Assembly: GCF_002950945.1 (NCBI RefSeq)
Contig: NZ_CP012673.1
Coordinates: 11,886,001 to 11,950,000, forward strand
Direction of reading: 5' to 3'
Origin: Sorangium cellulosum
GTDB lineage: Bacteria; Myxococcota_A; Polyangia; Polyangiales; Polyangiaceae
Length of the DNA: 64,000 nucleotides
Positions 24,764 to 33,860 of the stretch are shown in pieces. The first letter of the stretch is position 1; each line of letters starts with the position of its first letter. A model generated the notes under the pieces. The model was not told where the DNA came from and searched no databases. It saw only the letters and a list, made by a program, of their open reading frames with translations. A program made the translations under genes and the position numbers.

Positions 24764-26116
24764 CTACGGGGCGGCGCCGCGGGGATCGCGCGGCGGACGC
24801 GTCAGCTTCGAGGACGCGGCGCGCGAGGCCCGGAGGATCGCCGCCTTGATCGAGCCCGCCCTGGGCGCGGGCGCGGCGCCCTCGCCGTCCGCTCCGAGCG
24901 GCGCAGCGCCGCGCGGCGAGGGCCGCAGGAGGTACACGCCCGCGAAGGCCACGAGCGCCGCGAGGACGACCGCGGAGAGGACGAGGGGCCAGCGCGGCGC
25001 CGGGCGAGCGGGCAGCGGCGCGCTCCGCGGCTCGCTCGCGGCCCGCTCGGCGGCGGCGCGCGCGGGCGCGACGACCGCGCGCGCCGCCGTCACGCCCGCG
25101 CCTGGCGGGCTCTGCAGCGCCGGCGGGTCATCCGCGTGGCTCGAGCTCTCGCGCGCGATCTGCATCGCCTCCTGGATCGCGGCGCGCCGCCGCGCGCCGC
25201 GCGGACCGAGCAGCTTCTGCATCAACGCGGCGAGCTCGTCCGCCGTCGCGAGGCGCGTCGCCGCCTGCTCGATCGCGCGGCGCAGCTCGGCCATCGAGGC
25301 GAAGCGCTCGTCCCGCGGCTTCGCGAGCGCCCGCAGGACGATGCGCTCGACGTCCTCCGGGATCGCGGGGGTGAGGGTCCGCGGCGGCTCGACCGGGGCC
25401 TTGTCGCAGATGCGGCGCACCATCGCGGGCTCGTTGTCGGCGAAGAACGGGTGCCTGCCGGTCAGGAGCTGATAGAAGACGATCCCGAGCGTGAACACGT
25501 CGGAGCGCCGATCGACGGGCTCGCTGCCCGCCTGCTCCGGCGACATGTACGCGAACTTGCCCTTGATCTGCCCGACCTTGGTCCGCTGCAGGTTCGATGC
25601 GGCCTTGGCGACGCCGAAATCGACGATCTTCACCGCGCCGTCGTAGCCGACCAGGATGTTTTGCGGCGAGACGTCGCGGTGGACGAGGCCGACGAGCTTG
25701 CCGTCGCGGTCGCGCAGCTCGTGCGCGGCGTGCAGGCCGAGGGCCGCCTCGCCCACGATGCGGAGCGCGACGGCGAGCGGCACGCCGCCGCGCGCCTTGC
25801 TCTCGCGGAGAACCAGGTTGAGCGGCTCTCCGTCGATGAGCTCCATCACCTGATAGAGGACGCCGTCCTCCTCGCCGACATCGATCGTCTCCGCGACGTT
25901 CGGGTGGTGGATCTGCGAGACCAGGGTGGCCTCGTCCAGGAACATCGCCTCGAAGTCGGGGTCGTCGCTGAGCTCCGCGCGCAGCAGCTTGACGGCGACG
26001 AGCCTCGGGAGCTGACCGCTCGTCCGAGCGGCCCACACCGAGGCCATGCCCCCGAGCGCGATCGGAACGAGGAGCTCATAGCGACCGAGCGTATGGCCAG
26101 CGCGTACTTCTCCCAT
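24764..26116 (-). CDS. Membrane-anchored eukaryotic-type Ser/Thr protein kinase
   Basis: 450 residues. The kinase domain spans about 13-290: Gly-rich loop ALGGMASVW, catalytic Lys43 in VAVKLL, Glu in DEATLVSQIHHPNV, HRDVSPQN (Asp149), DFG at 166-168 and the SPEQ end of the activation segment near 192. All key residues are present, so it should be active. A juxtamembrane Ala/Pro-rich linker leads to one TM helix (377-397) and a short exported tail of about 50 residues. No PASTA or other sensor domain. ATG 26116 was chosen; GTG 26125 is in frame. Substrate unknown; such kinases are very abundant in myxobacteria. Confidence 0.95.
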   Translation of the reverse strand: MGEVRAGHTLGRYELLVPIALGGMASVWAARTSGQLPRLVAVKLLRAELSDDPDFEAMFLDEATLVSQIHHPNVAETIDVGEEDGVLYQVMELIDGEPLNLVLRESKARGGVPLAVALRIVGEAALGLHAAHELRDRDGKLVGLVHRDVSPQNILVGYDGAVKIVDFGVAKAASNLQRTKVGQIKGKFAYMSPEQAGSEPVDRRSDVFTLGIVFYQLLTGRHPFFADNEPAMVRRICDKAPVEPPRTLTPAIPEDVERIVLRALAKPRDERFASMAELRRAIEQAATRLATADELAALMQKLLGPRGARRRAAIQEAMQIARESSSHADDPPALQSPPGAGVTAARAVVAPARAAAERAASEPRSAPLPARPAPRWPLVLSAVVLAALVAFAGVYLLRPSPRGAAPLGADGEGAAPAPRAGSIKAAILRASRAASSKLTRPPRDPRGAAP

Positions 26117-26257
26117 GGTGCTCACGTGCTGCGTAACTCCGGAAGGAGGCAATTCCCGCCGGGGATCATGCCCGCCGAGCCAGGCCGCGCACGAGGTCGC
26201 GCCCGTGAAAATCGCTCGATGTGCCGGGCGTAGCTCTTGACCGATGACAGACAGACG

Positions 26258-26280
26258 CCGCCCGGATCGCAGCCGGGCGG
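26258..26280. terminator. GC-rich hairpin downstream of uvrC
   Basis: CCGCCCGG (26258-26265), 7-nt loop, CCGGGCGG (26273-26280), a perfect 8-bp stem. It lies about 130 bp past the uvrC stop and before the kinase gene starts. No T-tract on the minus side, so termination is only a guess. Confidence 0.35.
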
Positions 26281-26411
26281 TTGTGCTCCAGATCGTCGCA
26301 GAGAACGCCCTGGGGCTCAACCCGGAACGCTGTTCAGCGTACAGCGTGATCTTCCACCGTCGCCCGCTGGATCGGCGAGCCCCGCGGGCTCACCGCGTGA
26401 GCCGATTGGCG

Positions 26412-28670
26412 TCAGGAGCGGTCGCCGCTCCCCTCGGCCGGCGCGTCCGACGGCGGGGTCTCGGGGGCCGGGATGACCTTACGCAGCGCGGTGAGGTGGC
26501 GCTTGGTCACGCCTGACACCGCCAGGATCTGCGCGTCGGTCGCGCGGCGCACGCCCTCGAGAGAGCCGAGCTCGCGGAGGAGCGCCGTCCTCACCGCGCT
26601 GCCGAGCCCGGGGATGTCCTCGATCTCGGAGCGCAGGCGCCGCGCCTTGCCGAGCCGCTTGCGCGCATGGTTGGCGAACCGGTGCGCCTCGTCCCTTGCG
26701 CGCGCGAGAAAGAAGAGGGCGGAGCTCGTGGAGCGGAGCGGGATACCGTTCTTCTGGCCAGGCAGGTAGACGCGGTCCACGAGCTTCTCGCCGGACTGCG
26801 TCTCGCGCTCCTTCGCGAGCCCCACGATCGGGAGATCGTGCAGGCCGAGATCACGCGCCGCCGAGAGCGCGACCTGGAGCTGGCCGCGGCCGCCGTCGAC
26901 CACGAACAGATCGGGGAGATCCCACTCGGCGCCGCCGGCCGGCGCGCTCCGCTGCGCCTCGTGCGCCGGGGCGGCGGCCGCGCGCGCCGCGGTCGCGGGC
27001 TCCTCCGTCTCCGGCGGAGCGTCGCTCTCGCTCGCCGGCATCTCCGCCTCCGGCGGAACGTCGCTCTCGCTCGCCAGCGCCTCCGCCTCCGGCAGAACGT
27101 CGCTCTCGCTCGCCGACGTCTCCCCCTCCGGCGACGCCTCGCTCGCAGGCACGACGTCGTCTTCCTGTTCCTGCGTGTCGATCGCCGCGTCGCTCTCGAG
27201 CGCCGGGGCCCCGGGCGCCTCCGGAGATCCCGGCGCGGCGGCCTCGTCATGTGCGCTGGCCGGCAGGCTCGCCGATCGAGCGGCCTTTCCGCGCCGGAAC
27301 CGGCGCGCGAGCACCTCGTACATGGCGGCGTAGTCGTCGCCGTCGGCCACGCTCTTCACGTTGAAGCTGCGGTAGCGCTTCTTGTCGGGTTGTCCGTCGA
27401 GGAGCGCCACGATCGATCCCACGGTGTCGCCGCCGCCGAGATGCGAGATGTCGCAGCACTCGATGCGACGCGGGAGCGTCGGGAGGCGGAGGCGCTCCCG
27501 GAGCTCCTCGAGCCGGCCCTCGAGATCGTCGGAGCTCCTCTGCTTTTCCCGGAACGCGTGAGCCGCGTTCTCGCTCGCCATCTTGAGCAGGTCCACGCGA
27601 GGCCCGCGCTGAGGCACGAAGAGTGATACCTTGCGGCCGCGCCGATCGCCGAGCCACTCCGCGACGCCCTCCGCGCCGTCGGGCAACAGCGGCACGAGGA
27701 CCTCATCGGGGATCGTGGTGGACGCGACGCCATAGTACTCGTTCAGGAAGCCGCCGAGCACCTCGTCGTCCGGCAGCTCCATGTTGCGGAGCGAGAAGGA
27801 CAGCGTGTCAGTGACGCGCCCCTGGCGCACCAGGATCACTTCGACCTCGACGAGCGTCCCCTCGCGGTAGAGGCCCACCACGTCTTGGTCGACGTCCTTT
27901 ACGTAGACGACGCGCTGGGCCTCCCGCACCGCGTCGACCGCCCGGAGCTGATCGCGGTAGATGGCCGCGCGCTCGAACTCGAGCTCCCGCGACGCGTCCC
28001 GCATTCGCGCGGTGAGCTCGCCCGTGAGCTCGTCGTGGCGCCCTTCGAGGAAGAGCGCGACCGAGCGGACCATCTCCGTATAGAGCTCCCGGTCCACCTC
28101 CATCACGCAGGGCGCGAGGCAACGCTTGATCTGGTACTGGAGGCAAGGGCGCCGGCGCGACGCCATCTCGGCATCGGAGCAGGTGCGGAGCTGGAAGTGC
28201 TTGTTCACCAGGTGGAGCGTCCGCCGCGCGCTCGTCGCCGAGTGGTACGGGCCGAAATAGCGGGCCTTGTCCGGGGCGGGCCGGCGGACCGTCTCGAGCA
28301 TCGGCCACTCCTTCTGCGGATCGAGCTTGAGGCAGAGGAAGTCCTTGTCGTCGCGCAGCTTGACGTTGAACCGCGGCTTGTGCTGCTTGACGAGCTCGTT
28401 CTCGAGTACGGCCGCTTCCTTCTCGGTGGCGGTCACCACCGTCTCCAGATCGGCCACGATTTTCCGCAGTATCGGGATGAAGTAGCGGGCGTCGCTCCCG
28501 CTCTCCTGGAAGTAGCTGCGGACGCGCGAGCGCAGGCTCTTCGCCTTGCCGACGTAGACGACGGCGCCGGTCTTGTCGATGAACAGATAGCAGCCCGGCG
28601 TCGTCGGGAGCGACGCGAGCTTGGCTGCGAGGAGGGCTTCGGAGTCCTGCTTCACGCTCGGGGTGACCAC
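26412..28670 (-). CDS. uvrC: Excinuclease ABC subunit C, with acidic repeat insertion
   Basis: Nuclease making both incisions in nucleotide excision repair. 752 residues against about 610 in E. coli. GIY-YIG domain at 22-100 (PGCYLFIDKTGAVVYVGKAKSLRSRVRSYF), UvrBC-binding UVR motif near 215-250, RNase H-like nuclease domain from about 350 (CCDISHLGGGDTVGS), and two C-terminal helix-hairpin-helix motifs (IPGLGSAV). An insertion of about 120 residues (461-583), rich in Ser, Glu, Asp, Ala and Pro with three 13-residue repeats, interrupts the nuclease domain between DDYAAMYEVLARR and DLFVVDGGRGQL. GTG start with GGA upstream. The catalytic segments on both sides look intact. Confidence 0.97.
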   Translation of the reverse strand: MVTPSVKQDSEALLAAKLASLPTTPGCYLFIDKTGAVVYVGKAKSLRSRVRSYFQESGSDARYFIPILRKIVADLETVVTATEKEAAVLENELVKQHKPRFNVKLRDDKDFLCLKLDPQKEWPMLETVRRPAPDKARYFGPYHSATSARRTLHLVNKHFQLRTCSDAEMASRRRPCLQYQIKRCLAPCVMEVDRELYTEMVRSVALFLEGRHDELTGELTARMRDASRELEFERAAIYRDQLRAVDAVREAQRVVYVKDVDQDVVGLYREGTLVEVEVILVRQGRVTDTLSFSLRNMELPDDEVLGGFLNEYYGVASTTIPDEVLVPLLPDGAEGVAEWLGDRRGRKVSLFVPQRGPRVDLLKMASENAAHAFREKQRSSDDLEGRLEELRERLRLPTLPRRIECCDISHLGGGDTVGSIVALLDGQPDKKRYRSFNVKSVADGDDYAAMYEVLARRFRRGKAARSASLPASAHDEAAAPGSPEAPGAPALESDAAIDTQEQEDDVVPASEASPEGETSASESDVLPEAEALASESDVPPEAEMPASESDAPPETEEPATAARAAAAPAHEAQRSAPAGGAEWDLPDLFVVDGGRGQLQVALSAARDLGLHDLPIVGLAKERETQSGEKLVDRVYLPGQKNGIPLRSTSSALFFLARARDEAHRFANHARKRLGKARRLRSEIEDIPGLGSAVRTALLRELGSLEGVRRATDAQILAVSGVTKRHLTALRKVIPAPETPPSDAPAEGSGDRS
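26997..27113. repeat. 39-bp in-frame minisatellite inside uvrC, 3 copies
   Basis: Encodes three 13-residue units of the type ASESDVPPEAEMP (residues about 520-558) within the nuclease-domain insertion. Copies are similar but not identical, and the 39-bp period preserves the frame. Confidence 0.85.
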
Positions 28671-29317
28671 GTCCGGAAGGATCTAGAAGTCGCGAGCGCC
28701 GGTAGCAAGCGCCCCGATCAGCTCCGCTCCGGCAGAGAGCGGCGGACCCGAGCGGCGGCGGGCCCTCCTTATACACCTCGAGCGACGCCGCCCTCCGGCG
28801 CGGGCGCCTCGCCTCTCGCCGCGGCGAGCGCGGCGAGCAGCGGAACGCCCGGGTCGAGATCTCGATCCGCCGCCGGACCGGATCACGAGGTTCGTCAGGG
28901 CGAGCGGCGGAGGGGCGATGGCCTTCGCCACATCGCGCCGCCGGGATGGACGAGCTCCGCCGGCGTGCGCGCCGGTGAGGCCGGCGCGACGAGGCCGTGA
29001 CTCTCTCCTCGGGCACGTTCTCGCCGGACGGCGGCGACACCTTCTTGCCCGCCGCGCGCCGAGCGCCCGTGTGTCGCGCGGAGCGGAGACGACTGAGGAG
29101 ATCACCGCGGCGCGCGCGGCTCGGCGCGAGACGGGCGCCCGTGTGTGTCGTCGGCGCGAGGGCCGGCTCTTCGTGCAGAGGGCTTGCCGAGTCGCCGGGG
29201 ACTGCGCCGCGGCGACGGCGCCATCTTCGCCTCGGTCACAATCCGGCGCGATTCCCGCTCGCGTCATCGCGCCCAGTCCGTCTGGAGCTTCCCGGTCTCG
29301 AGAGAGGCCGCCCGCCC
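28671..29317. other. Non-coding stretch upstream of uvrC
   Basis: About 650 bp upstream of uvrC. Open frames exist on both strands but are Arg/Pro/Ala-rich, without start signals or recognisable domains. It may contain the unrecognisable remainder of the amidohydrolase pseudogene beside it. CTAGATCCTTCCGGAC just before the uvrC GTG could include a -10 (CTAGAT). Confidence 0.4.
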
Positions 29318-29960
29318 GAGAGCGAGGTTCGCGCGCGCGCCATCGGTGCCCGCTTGTCCTCGCCGTAGCCGCGCTTCGGGTTCTCCCCGCAAGCCACCTT
29401 CGTCCCCCCGGCCGCCACGGTGACGAGCATCTGGCGAGGAGCGAGGAGGGAGGAGCCAGGAGGGAGGAGACACGAGGGAGGAGACACGAGGGAGGAGACA
29501 GGACAGAGGACAGAGCGCCCGCCGTCGCTCTATCGTTACCGCGCACCCTCTAATCAGGTTGCCTGAACGGGGAAGGACTTGTATGGTCGTAACATCACCA
29601 GCGACTGCCCGTTCGATACCCGGGTCTTTGACCAGAAGGCGTCGGCGGACTGAGCCTGCAGCGTCACCGGTTCCGTCATCGGGTTCCCGTTCGCTGCCGT
29701 TCGCTGCCGTCCAGGTGGGCCTCTGCGCCTGGCGTCGGGTAGACCCCGAGGTGGAGCGAGAGTCGATCAGCCGAGGAGTGACGAACTGTCCAGCAGCGTC
29801 CACCACCACCGCCCCGCTCGGGGGAGCGATGTCGCCTTCGGCGGCGGCGGAGCGCTCTGCCCCCTGGAGCAGGAGCGCGCCGCGGGCGATCGTCACCCGG
29901 ATGCCCAGCACGAGTGTCACCCGCCGAGTCAGGATGGGCGGCAGAGCAGGCACGCTGGCC
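29318..29960 (-). pseudogene. Decayed amidohydrolase (imidazolonepropionase-like), frameshifted and truncated
   Basis: On the minus strand from about 29955 to 29515 one frame reads GALLLQGAERSAAAEGDI, then GAVVVDAAGQFVTPRLIDSRS, then DPGIERAVAGDVTTIQVLP and SGNLIRGCAVTIERRRAL. This follows the family consensus: VDGAGKWVTPGLIDSHSH, DPGFERALAGGVTTIQILPGSANLIGG, and AVTLKLRPA. The metal-binding HSH is lost (SRS), and G and H residues are replaced. After a purine-rich insertion, a different frame (29430-29320) resumes with MLVTVAAGGTKVACGENPKRGYG, matching the family's GLKMACGENPKRVYG. The C-terminal half is not recognisable. Upstream, near 30090, GLAAPFCGCAGA could be the relic of a lipoprotein signal. 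Dead gene; confident from the ordered motifs. Confidence 0.82.
29434..29515. repeat. Purine-rich 14-bp tandem repeat inside the pseudogene
   Basis: Three units of GAGGGAGGAGACAC (29460-29473, 29474-29487, 29488-29501 with one change), flanked by more GAGGAG sequence. It sits exactly at the break between the two amidohydrolase fragments. Confidence 0.9.
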
Positions 29961-30866
29961 TCGCGACGCCCCGCGGGCGCGCGCTCAGCCTGCCACCCGG
30001 GCGGCGGCTGCTCGGACGCGACGGCGGGTTGGGGAGACACGGCTGGAGGATGGGCAGCTCCAGCACATCCGCAGAAAGGTGCAGCCAGCCCGGAGGCGCG
30101 GTGACCTCCGGCCGGGAGCGTGGATGGGCGCGCGCGCCTCGGGCCGCCGCGTCGCTTCCCGGGAGGGATGTGCTGGTGGGTGCGCGACGCAGCGCTCGTG
30201 ACCTCGACAGCGCCGGAGGGAGGCTCCGAGGCCGACACGTTGCGGGCGATCCCGGAGAGCGGCTCGGCCCGGTGACGGAACTGCGGGCGTGCGGACACGC
30301 CACCCGGGCAGGGCGGAATGCAGAAGTGAAAGGCATGAGCCGCCGGCCCGCGCATGGGTGGTGGCCCGGAGCGGCGACCTCGGCCATGACACCGCGCTTC
30401 CCCCACGGCGAGTCGCCGGGGAGGCCAGGCTCTTCCACGCTGCCTCAACCGAGCGCGCACCGGGGGCGCGGCGGGGTGGGCTCTTGTGTCCGGAGCACAG
30501 GAAAGGGAGCGGCCGAGGGAATGTCGCTGGCCCTCCCCTGTTACGGGGCTGGCGCGAGGTGCGCAGCGCTCGGCATCACGCGAGGCCGCGGCGCGGCACG
30601 GCGGGGGCGTGGAGAGGAGCACGGGGCTGTCCATCGGACCCGTCCTGGGCTCCGGGGGCAGACCCTGGCTTCGCGGAGCGAAGCTGCGTGGAGGAGAGTG
30701 GTGGCTGGAGTCCGGCTCGACCGGTCGCCCCAGCACCCCATGAGCCGTCGGGCCCCCGCGAGGGCATCTTCCCGACGCATGGTGAAGGGACACCTCTCGA
30801 ATTATTTTCAGGCCAGATGCTGATCTGTAGTTGACAACTCTACCTATTCATGGGACGCGAGATCCA
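29961..30866. other. Gene-poor stretch
   Basis: About 900 bp with only low-complexity open frames on both strands and no domain I recognise. An AT-rich pocket at 30797-30845 (GAATTATTTTCAGG, TAGTTGACAACTC) lies just before the small winged-helix gene and probably holds its promoter; TTGACA at 30831 lacks a convincing -10. Confidence 0.45.
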
Positions 30867-31319
30867 ATGAGCAACGTCGAAACCGAAATCAGAAGCCACG
30901 TTGATAGTTTCGTCTCTCAACTGAGCGCACTTGTCCGCAAGGCGGCTCTCGAGGCGGTCGCTGACGCCTTGAGGGAGGGGGGCCAGCCGGCCGCCGCCGC
31001 GCCGCGCAAGGCGGGTCGGGCCAAGGCCGCTCCTCAGCAGCAGCCCGCGGAGGTCAAGAAGGCGGCGGCCGCGCGCCCTGCGCGCGCTGCGAAGCCTACC
31101 CGCAAGAAGGGCGAGAAGCGCTCGAAGGAAGAGCTCGCCGCCATGACGCAGAAGGTCCTGGAGCACATCCGGGCCAACAGCGGGCAGGGCGTGGAGCAGA
31201 TCGCCAAGGATCTGGGCACCACCACGAAGGAGCTGACCCTGCCGATCCGGAAGCTGCTCGTCGAGAAGAAGATCACGTCGAAAGGAGAGAAGCGGGCTAC
31301 GAAGTACTTTTCCCGCTGA
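30867..31319 (+). CDS. Small DNA-binding-type protein: Lys/Ala-rich linker plus winged-helix-like C-terminus
   Basis: 150 residues. An N-terminal amphipathic helix (ETEIRSHVDSFVSQLSALVRKAALEAVADAL) may dimerise. The middle (45-90) is Ala/Lys/Pro-rich like histone H1 tails. The C-terminal 60 residues (VLEHIRANSGQGVEQIAKDLGTTTKELTLPIRKLLVEKKI) read as a winged helix with a typical recognition-helix pattern, ending in TSKGEKRATKYF, a wing. ATG 30867 starts the conserved part; an upstream Met at 30831 covers the likely promoter. It stands alone in a decayed region. Likely nucleoid or transcription protein; multiple paralogues of this design occur in myxobacteria as far as I recall. Confidence 0.8.
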   Translation: MSNVETEIRSHVDSFVSQLSALVRKAALEAVADALREGGQPAAAAPRKAGRAKAAPQQQPAEVKKAAAARPARAAKPTRKKGEKRSKEELAAMTQKVLEHIRANSGQGVEQIAKDLGTTTKELTLPIRKLLVEKKITSKGEKRATKYFSR

Positions 31320-31395
31320 AGGCGACGTCGGCACCTCCCGGGCGCGTCCGGCCCAGCGAGCCGAGGTTGATGTCCAGCCTCCTCCCAGCCCGAAG

Positions 31396-31427
31396 CGGGG
31401 AGCTCCTCGTGAGCCAGGAGCTCCCCG
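31396..31427 (+). terminator. 12-bp perfect hairpin downstream of the winged-helix gene
   Basis: CGGGGAGCTCCT (31396-31407), 8-nt loop, AGGAGCTCCCCG (31416-31427). It lies 77 bp after the stop at 31319. No T-tract follows, so it is a candidate only. Confidence 0.45.
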
Positions 31428-31569
31428 GGCTGCCGCGGAGTCGTCGCACATCGGAGCGGAGCAAGCTCCGCAGCCGTACACGCCTCAGGATACCCCTCAG
31501 CAAGAGTTCCCGAGCGGCGCCTCCCCCGCGTAGCGGGGTCGAGGAACCGGGCCGCGCTACACGCTGGTG

Positions 31570-31623
31570 CCCGGTCGGTCAGGCTCATTTCCTGATCCGG
31601 GACGAGGAGCCTGACCGACCGGG
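31570..31623. repeat. 17-bp perfect inverted repeat, 20-bp spacer
   Basis: Left arm 31570-31586 begins CCCGGTCGGTCAGG; right arm 31607-31623 is its exact complement. It has no T-tract and is far from any gene end. It could be an operator, a folded RNA or fused ends of a lost element. Confidence 0.85.
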
Positions 31624-32603
31624 TCCCCGCGGTGCCTCTCGCTGCGGAATGGATCCGCCAGACAGGGCGGCCTGCGCCCGCTGACAGCCGCTGTGTGCAC
31701 AGCGCTGGTCCGGTGCCCCGGGCGGCAGGCCTCCCCTCCGCCGCTCCAGACAGCTCGCCTCGGATGCGCCACGATCACCGGGCCACCCCAACATCTTGTA
31801 GGCCGACGACGGCCAAACCACCATCCCTAGTTCCACGTGCCAGAAGGTCGGCACGGTTGGCCGGACTTCTGCGCCGCTTCGCGGCGGCTTCACACGGGCG
31901 GACCTAGCTTTGTTTTCTCGGGGCTCCGCCCCTCTCCGCACCCCGGCGTCCGCTTCGCGGCCGCTCTTCGTTTCGTGCGTCAGGAATCCCTGACGAGATT
32001 TTCGACACGCCAAATCAGCTCCGCTGCGCCGCAAGGATGTCAGCGATGCCTGTCTGGCAGAGCACGATCGGCGATGCGGGAGCGAACCGCCGTGAGCGCA
32101 TTGGACTGATCCATGTCCACCCACCGTGCGCTCGAGGCCTCAGGATGTGCCCTTGAAGCAAGACCGCGTCGGACCGACGTGGAGCGCAACCCCACCTGCG
32201 CAGACATGGCCACCAGGACGCCCCAGGCGGATGTCGCGACGCAGCGCTGCGCGACGAGGCCGACGTCTCTCCGGCAGGAGCGCTCTTGGCCGCTGTCGAC
32301 CCATGTTGGGTGGGGGCGAGAGGCGGCGGCACAACCGCCCACCTCGCCGACCAGCGCGCGCCCACGATGGTAAGCATGGTCTATGCCATCGTCATACCGC
32401 TCGGTGGATACCACGGCTCGAAACAAGGAGAGGACAGAGCAAGAACAACATCACCGCGCTGGACAGGTTCTGACCAGCTCCGGCGCTCCGCGCGCAGGGC
32501 GACGGTCCGGGCAAGAGTCCGCACGCTGGGGCTGACTCCGGGCGGCGCCCGCCGGCAGCGCCGAGCGAACTTCATGAGACCTCGGGGAAAGTGCGATTCG
32601 GGC

Positions 32604-33857
32604 TCAGCGCTGGGCGCGGGCACCGACGATGAGAACGTTCGAAAAAGGCGTCTTTCCCCAGGCCGGCATCGTCTCGCAGGTGAAGCCGAGCTGCTCGAGG
32701 AGCGCGGCGATCTCCCGGGCAGGGCGGAAACGCACCCGCTCGCCCCGGTTGAACCGAAGCGCCGTGAAGATGCGCTCCTCGAGGAGCGTGATCGAGCTCC
32801 TCAGGCCGCGCTCGGTATCTGCCTCGCGGACAAGCAGGCGCCCTCCTGGCCGAACAGCCGCCGCCGCCCGCCGCAGGATCGCGTCCTGCTCATCGACGTG
32901 GAAGTAATGAAGCAGGTCGATGAGCAGCACGGTGTCGGCCTGACCCAGCTCTGCCTCACGCGCGTCTGCACACCAGAATTCCGCAGGCAACGGAGCAGCC
33001 ACGGGCGCAGGTCGCGGCTCGCCGGATGAGCCGGTCAGCTCGGGCGATCGCGGCGGAGCCCCCGCGGTCCCGCCGCTGGCGCGAAGGGCATCGTCTATCT
33101 TGGCGCGGTCCCAGTCGAACCCGCGCACGCGCGTGGCCCGCCCCAGCTCGAGCAGGAGAATCGGCAGCTGGCCAGCCCCGGTCCCGATGTCGAGGACCTC
33201 TCCGAGCGCGCCGGGGTGGTCGCCGGCGAGGTCGGCAATCAGCCGGGCGACGGGGTCGCCGAGGAGCTTGAAGCGAACATAATGAAAGCGGGTGCGCTGC
33301 GCCGGCGTCGCGCCGTCAGGCGGGCTGTACCTCGCGGCGACCCGCTCGACCGCGTGCACCCACGGCGGCGCTTCCGCTGGAAGTCGATACGGCTCCACCC
33401 TGCGGCTCTGCAGCCCGGGCGCGCGGCGCCGCTTCAGCGCGACGAGGGCGAAGATCAAGCCTCCGCCGAGGACGGCGAGCGCGAGCCCGACCACGGGTGC
33501 GCCGAGGAACATGTACTCGGGGAACTCGGACAGCGCTTGCGTCCAGCTCATCTTCTCATCGAGGCGGAGCCAGGTGCCCGTGCGGAGGTACGCCCCGACC
33601 TGGACCTCGGCGGTGAGCAGCGCTGGCGCGAACAAGGGGTTGGAGATGTTCGCAGCGACCCAGGCGATGGCTGCGTCGAGGCGGAACCACAAGCACAGGA
33701 GGAGGACGAGCGGCGTGTGGCAGCCGAAGATCGGCTGGGAGCCGATGAACAGGCCGATCGCCACCGCGATGGCCGTGCGCCCGGCGGACAGCTCGCTGCC
33801 GCGGAGCTCGCGCCACGCGCGGCGCGCCTCCTCTCGGAGCTGGGAGTACCTCGCCAA
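32604..33857 (-). CDS. DUF2062 membrane domain fused to a SAM-dependent methyltransferase
   Basis: 417 residues. N-terminal part (about 10-150) is a DUF2062 domain: RTAIAVAIGLFIGSQPIFGCHTPLVLLLCLWFRLDAAIAWVAANISNPL, with two to three TM helices. The C-terminal part (about 170-417) is a class I methyltransferase with EVLDIGTGAGQLPILLLELG and TVLLIDLLHYFHVDEQDAILRRAAAAVRPGG. The gene starts with TTG at 33857, 3 nt after the TPR gene's stop. No other start would keep the whole DUF2062 domain. A 35-residue Gly/Pro insertion lies within the methyltransferase after the SAM motif. Likely membrane-anchored methyltransferase acting on a lipid or envelope substrate; inferred. Confidence 0.88.
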   Translation of the reverse strand: MARYSQLREEARRAWRELRGSELSAGRTAIAVAIGLFIGSQPIFGCHTPLVLLLCLWFRLDAAIAWVAANISNPLFAPALLTAEVQVGAYLRTGTWLRLDEKMSWTQALSEFPEYMFLGAPVVGLALAVLGGGLIFALVALKRRRAPGLQSRRVEPYRLPAEAPPWVHAVERVAARYSPPDGATPAQRTRFHYVRFKLLGDPVARLIADLAGDHPGALGEVLDIGTGAGQLPILLLELGRATRVRGFDWDRAKIDDALRASGGTAGAPPRSPELTGSSGEPRPAPVAAPLPAEFWCADAREAELGQADTVLLIDLLHYFHVDEQDAILRRAAAAVRPGGRLLVREADTERGLRSSITLLEERIFTALRFNRGERVRFRPAREIAALLEQLGFTCETMPAWGKTPFSNVLIVGARAQR

Positions 33858-33860
33858 CGC

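Larger units (their letters stand above)
31320..32603. other. 1.28-kb region with no convincing gene
   Basis: Only short, low-complexity open frames. Codon use lacks the G/C third-position bias seen in all real genes here, and local G+C looks lower. It contains two strong inverted repeats (listed separately) and a small one (CGTCAGGAATCCCTGACG, 31978-31995) followed by AGATTTT. It may be a relic of a lost gene or mobile element. I could not recognise any transposase. Confidence 0.5.

Noticed and set aside
26244..26516. 90-codon plus-strand frame at the uvrC 3' end
   Set aside because: Half of it is antisense to uvrC, Arg-rich, with no ribosome site.
31570..31623. Insertion-sequence terminal repeats
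   Set aside because: The arms are only 20 bp apart with no transposase or target duplication; kept as an unexplained inverted repeat.
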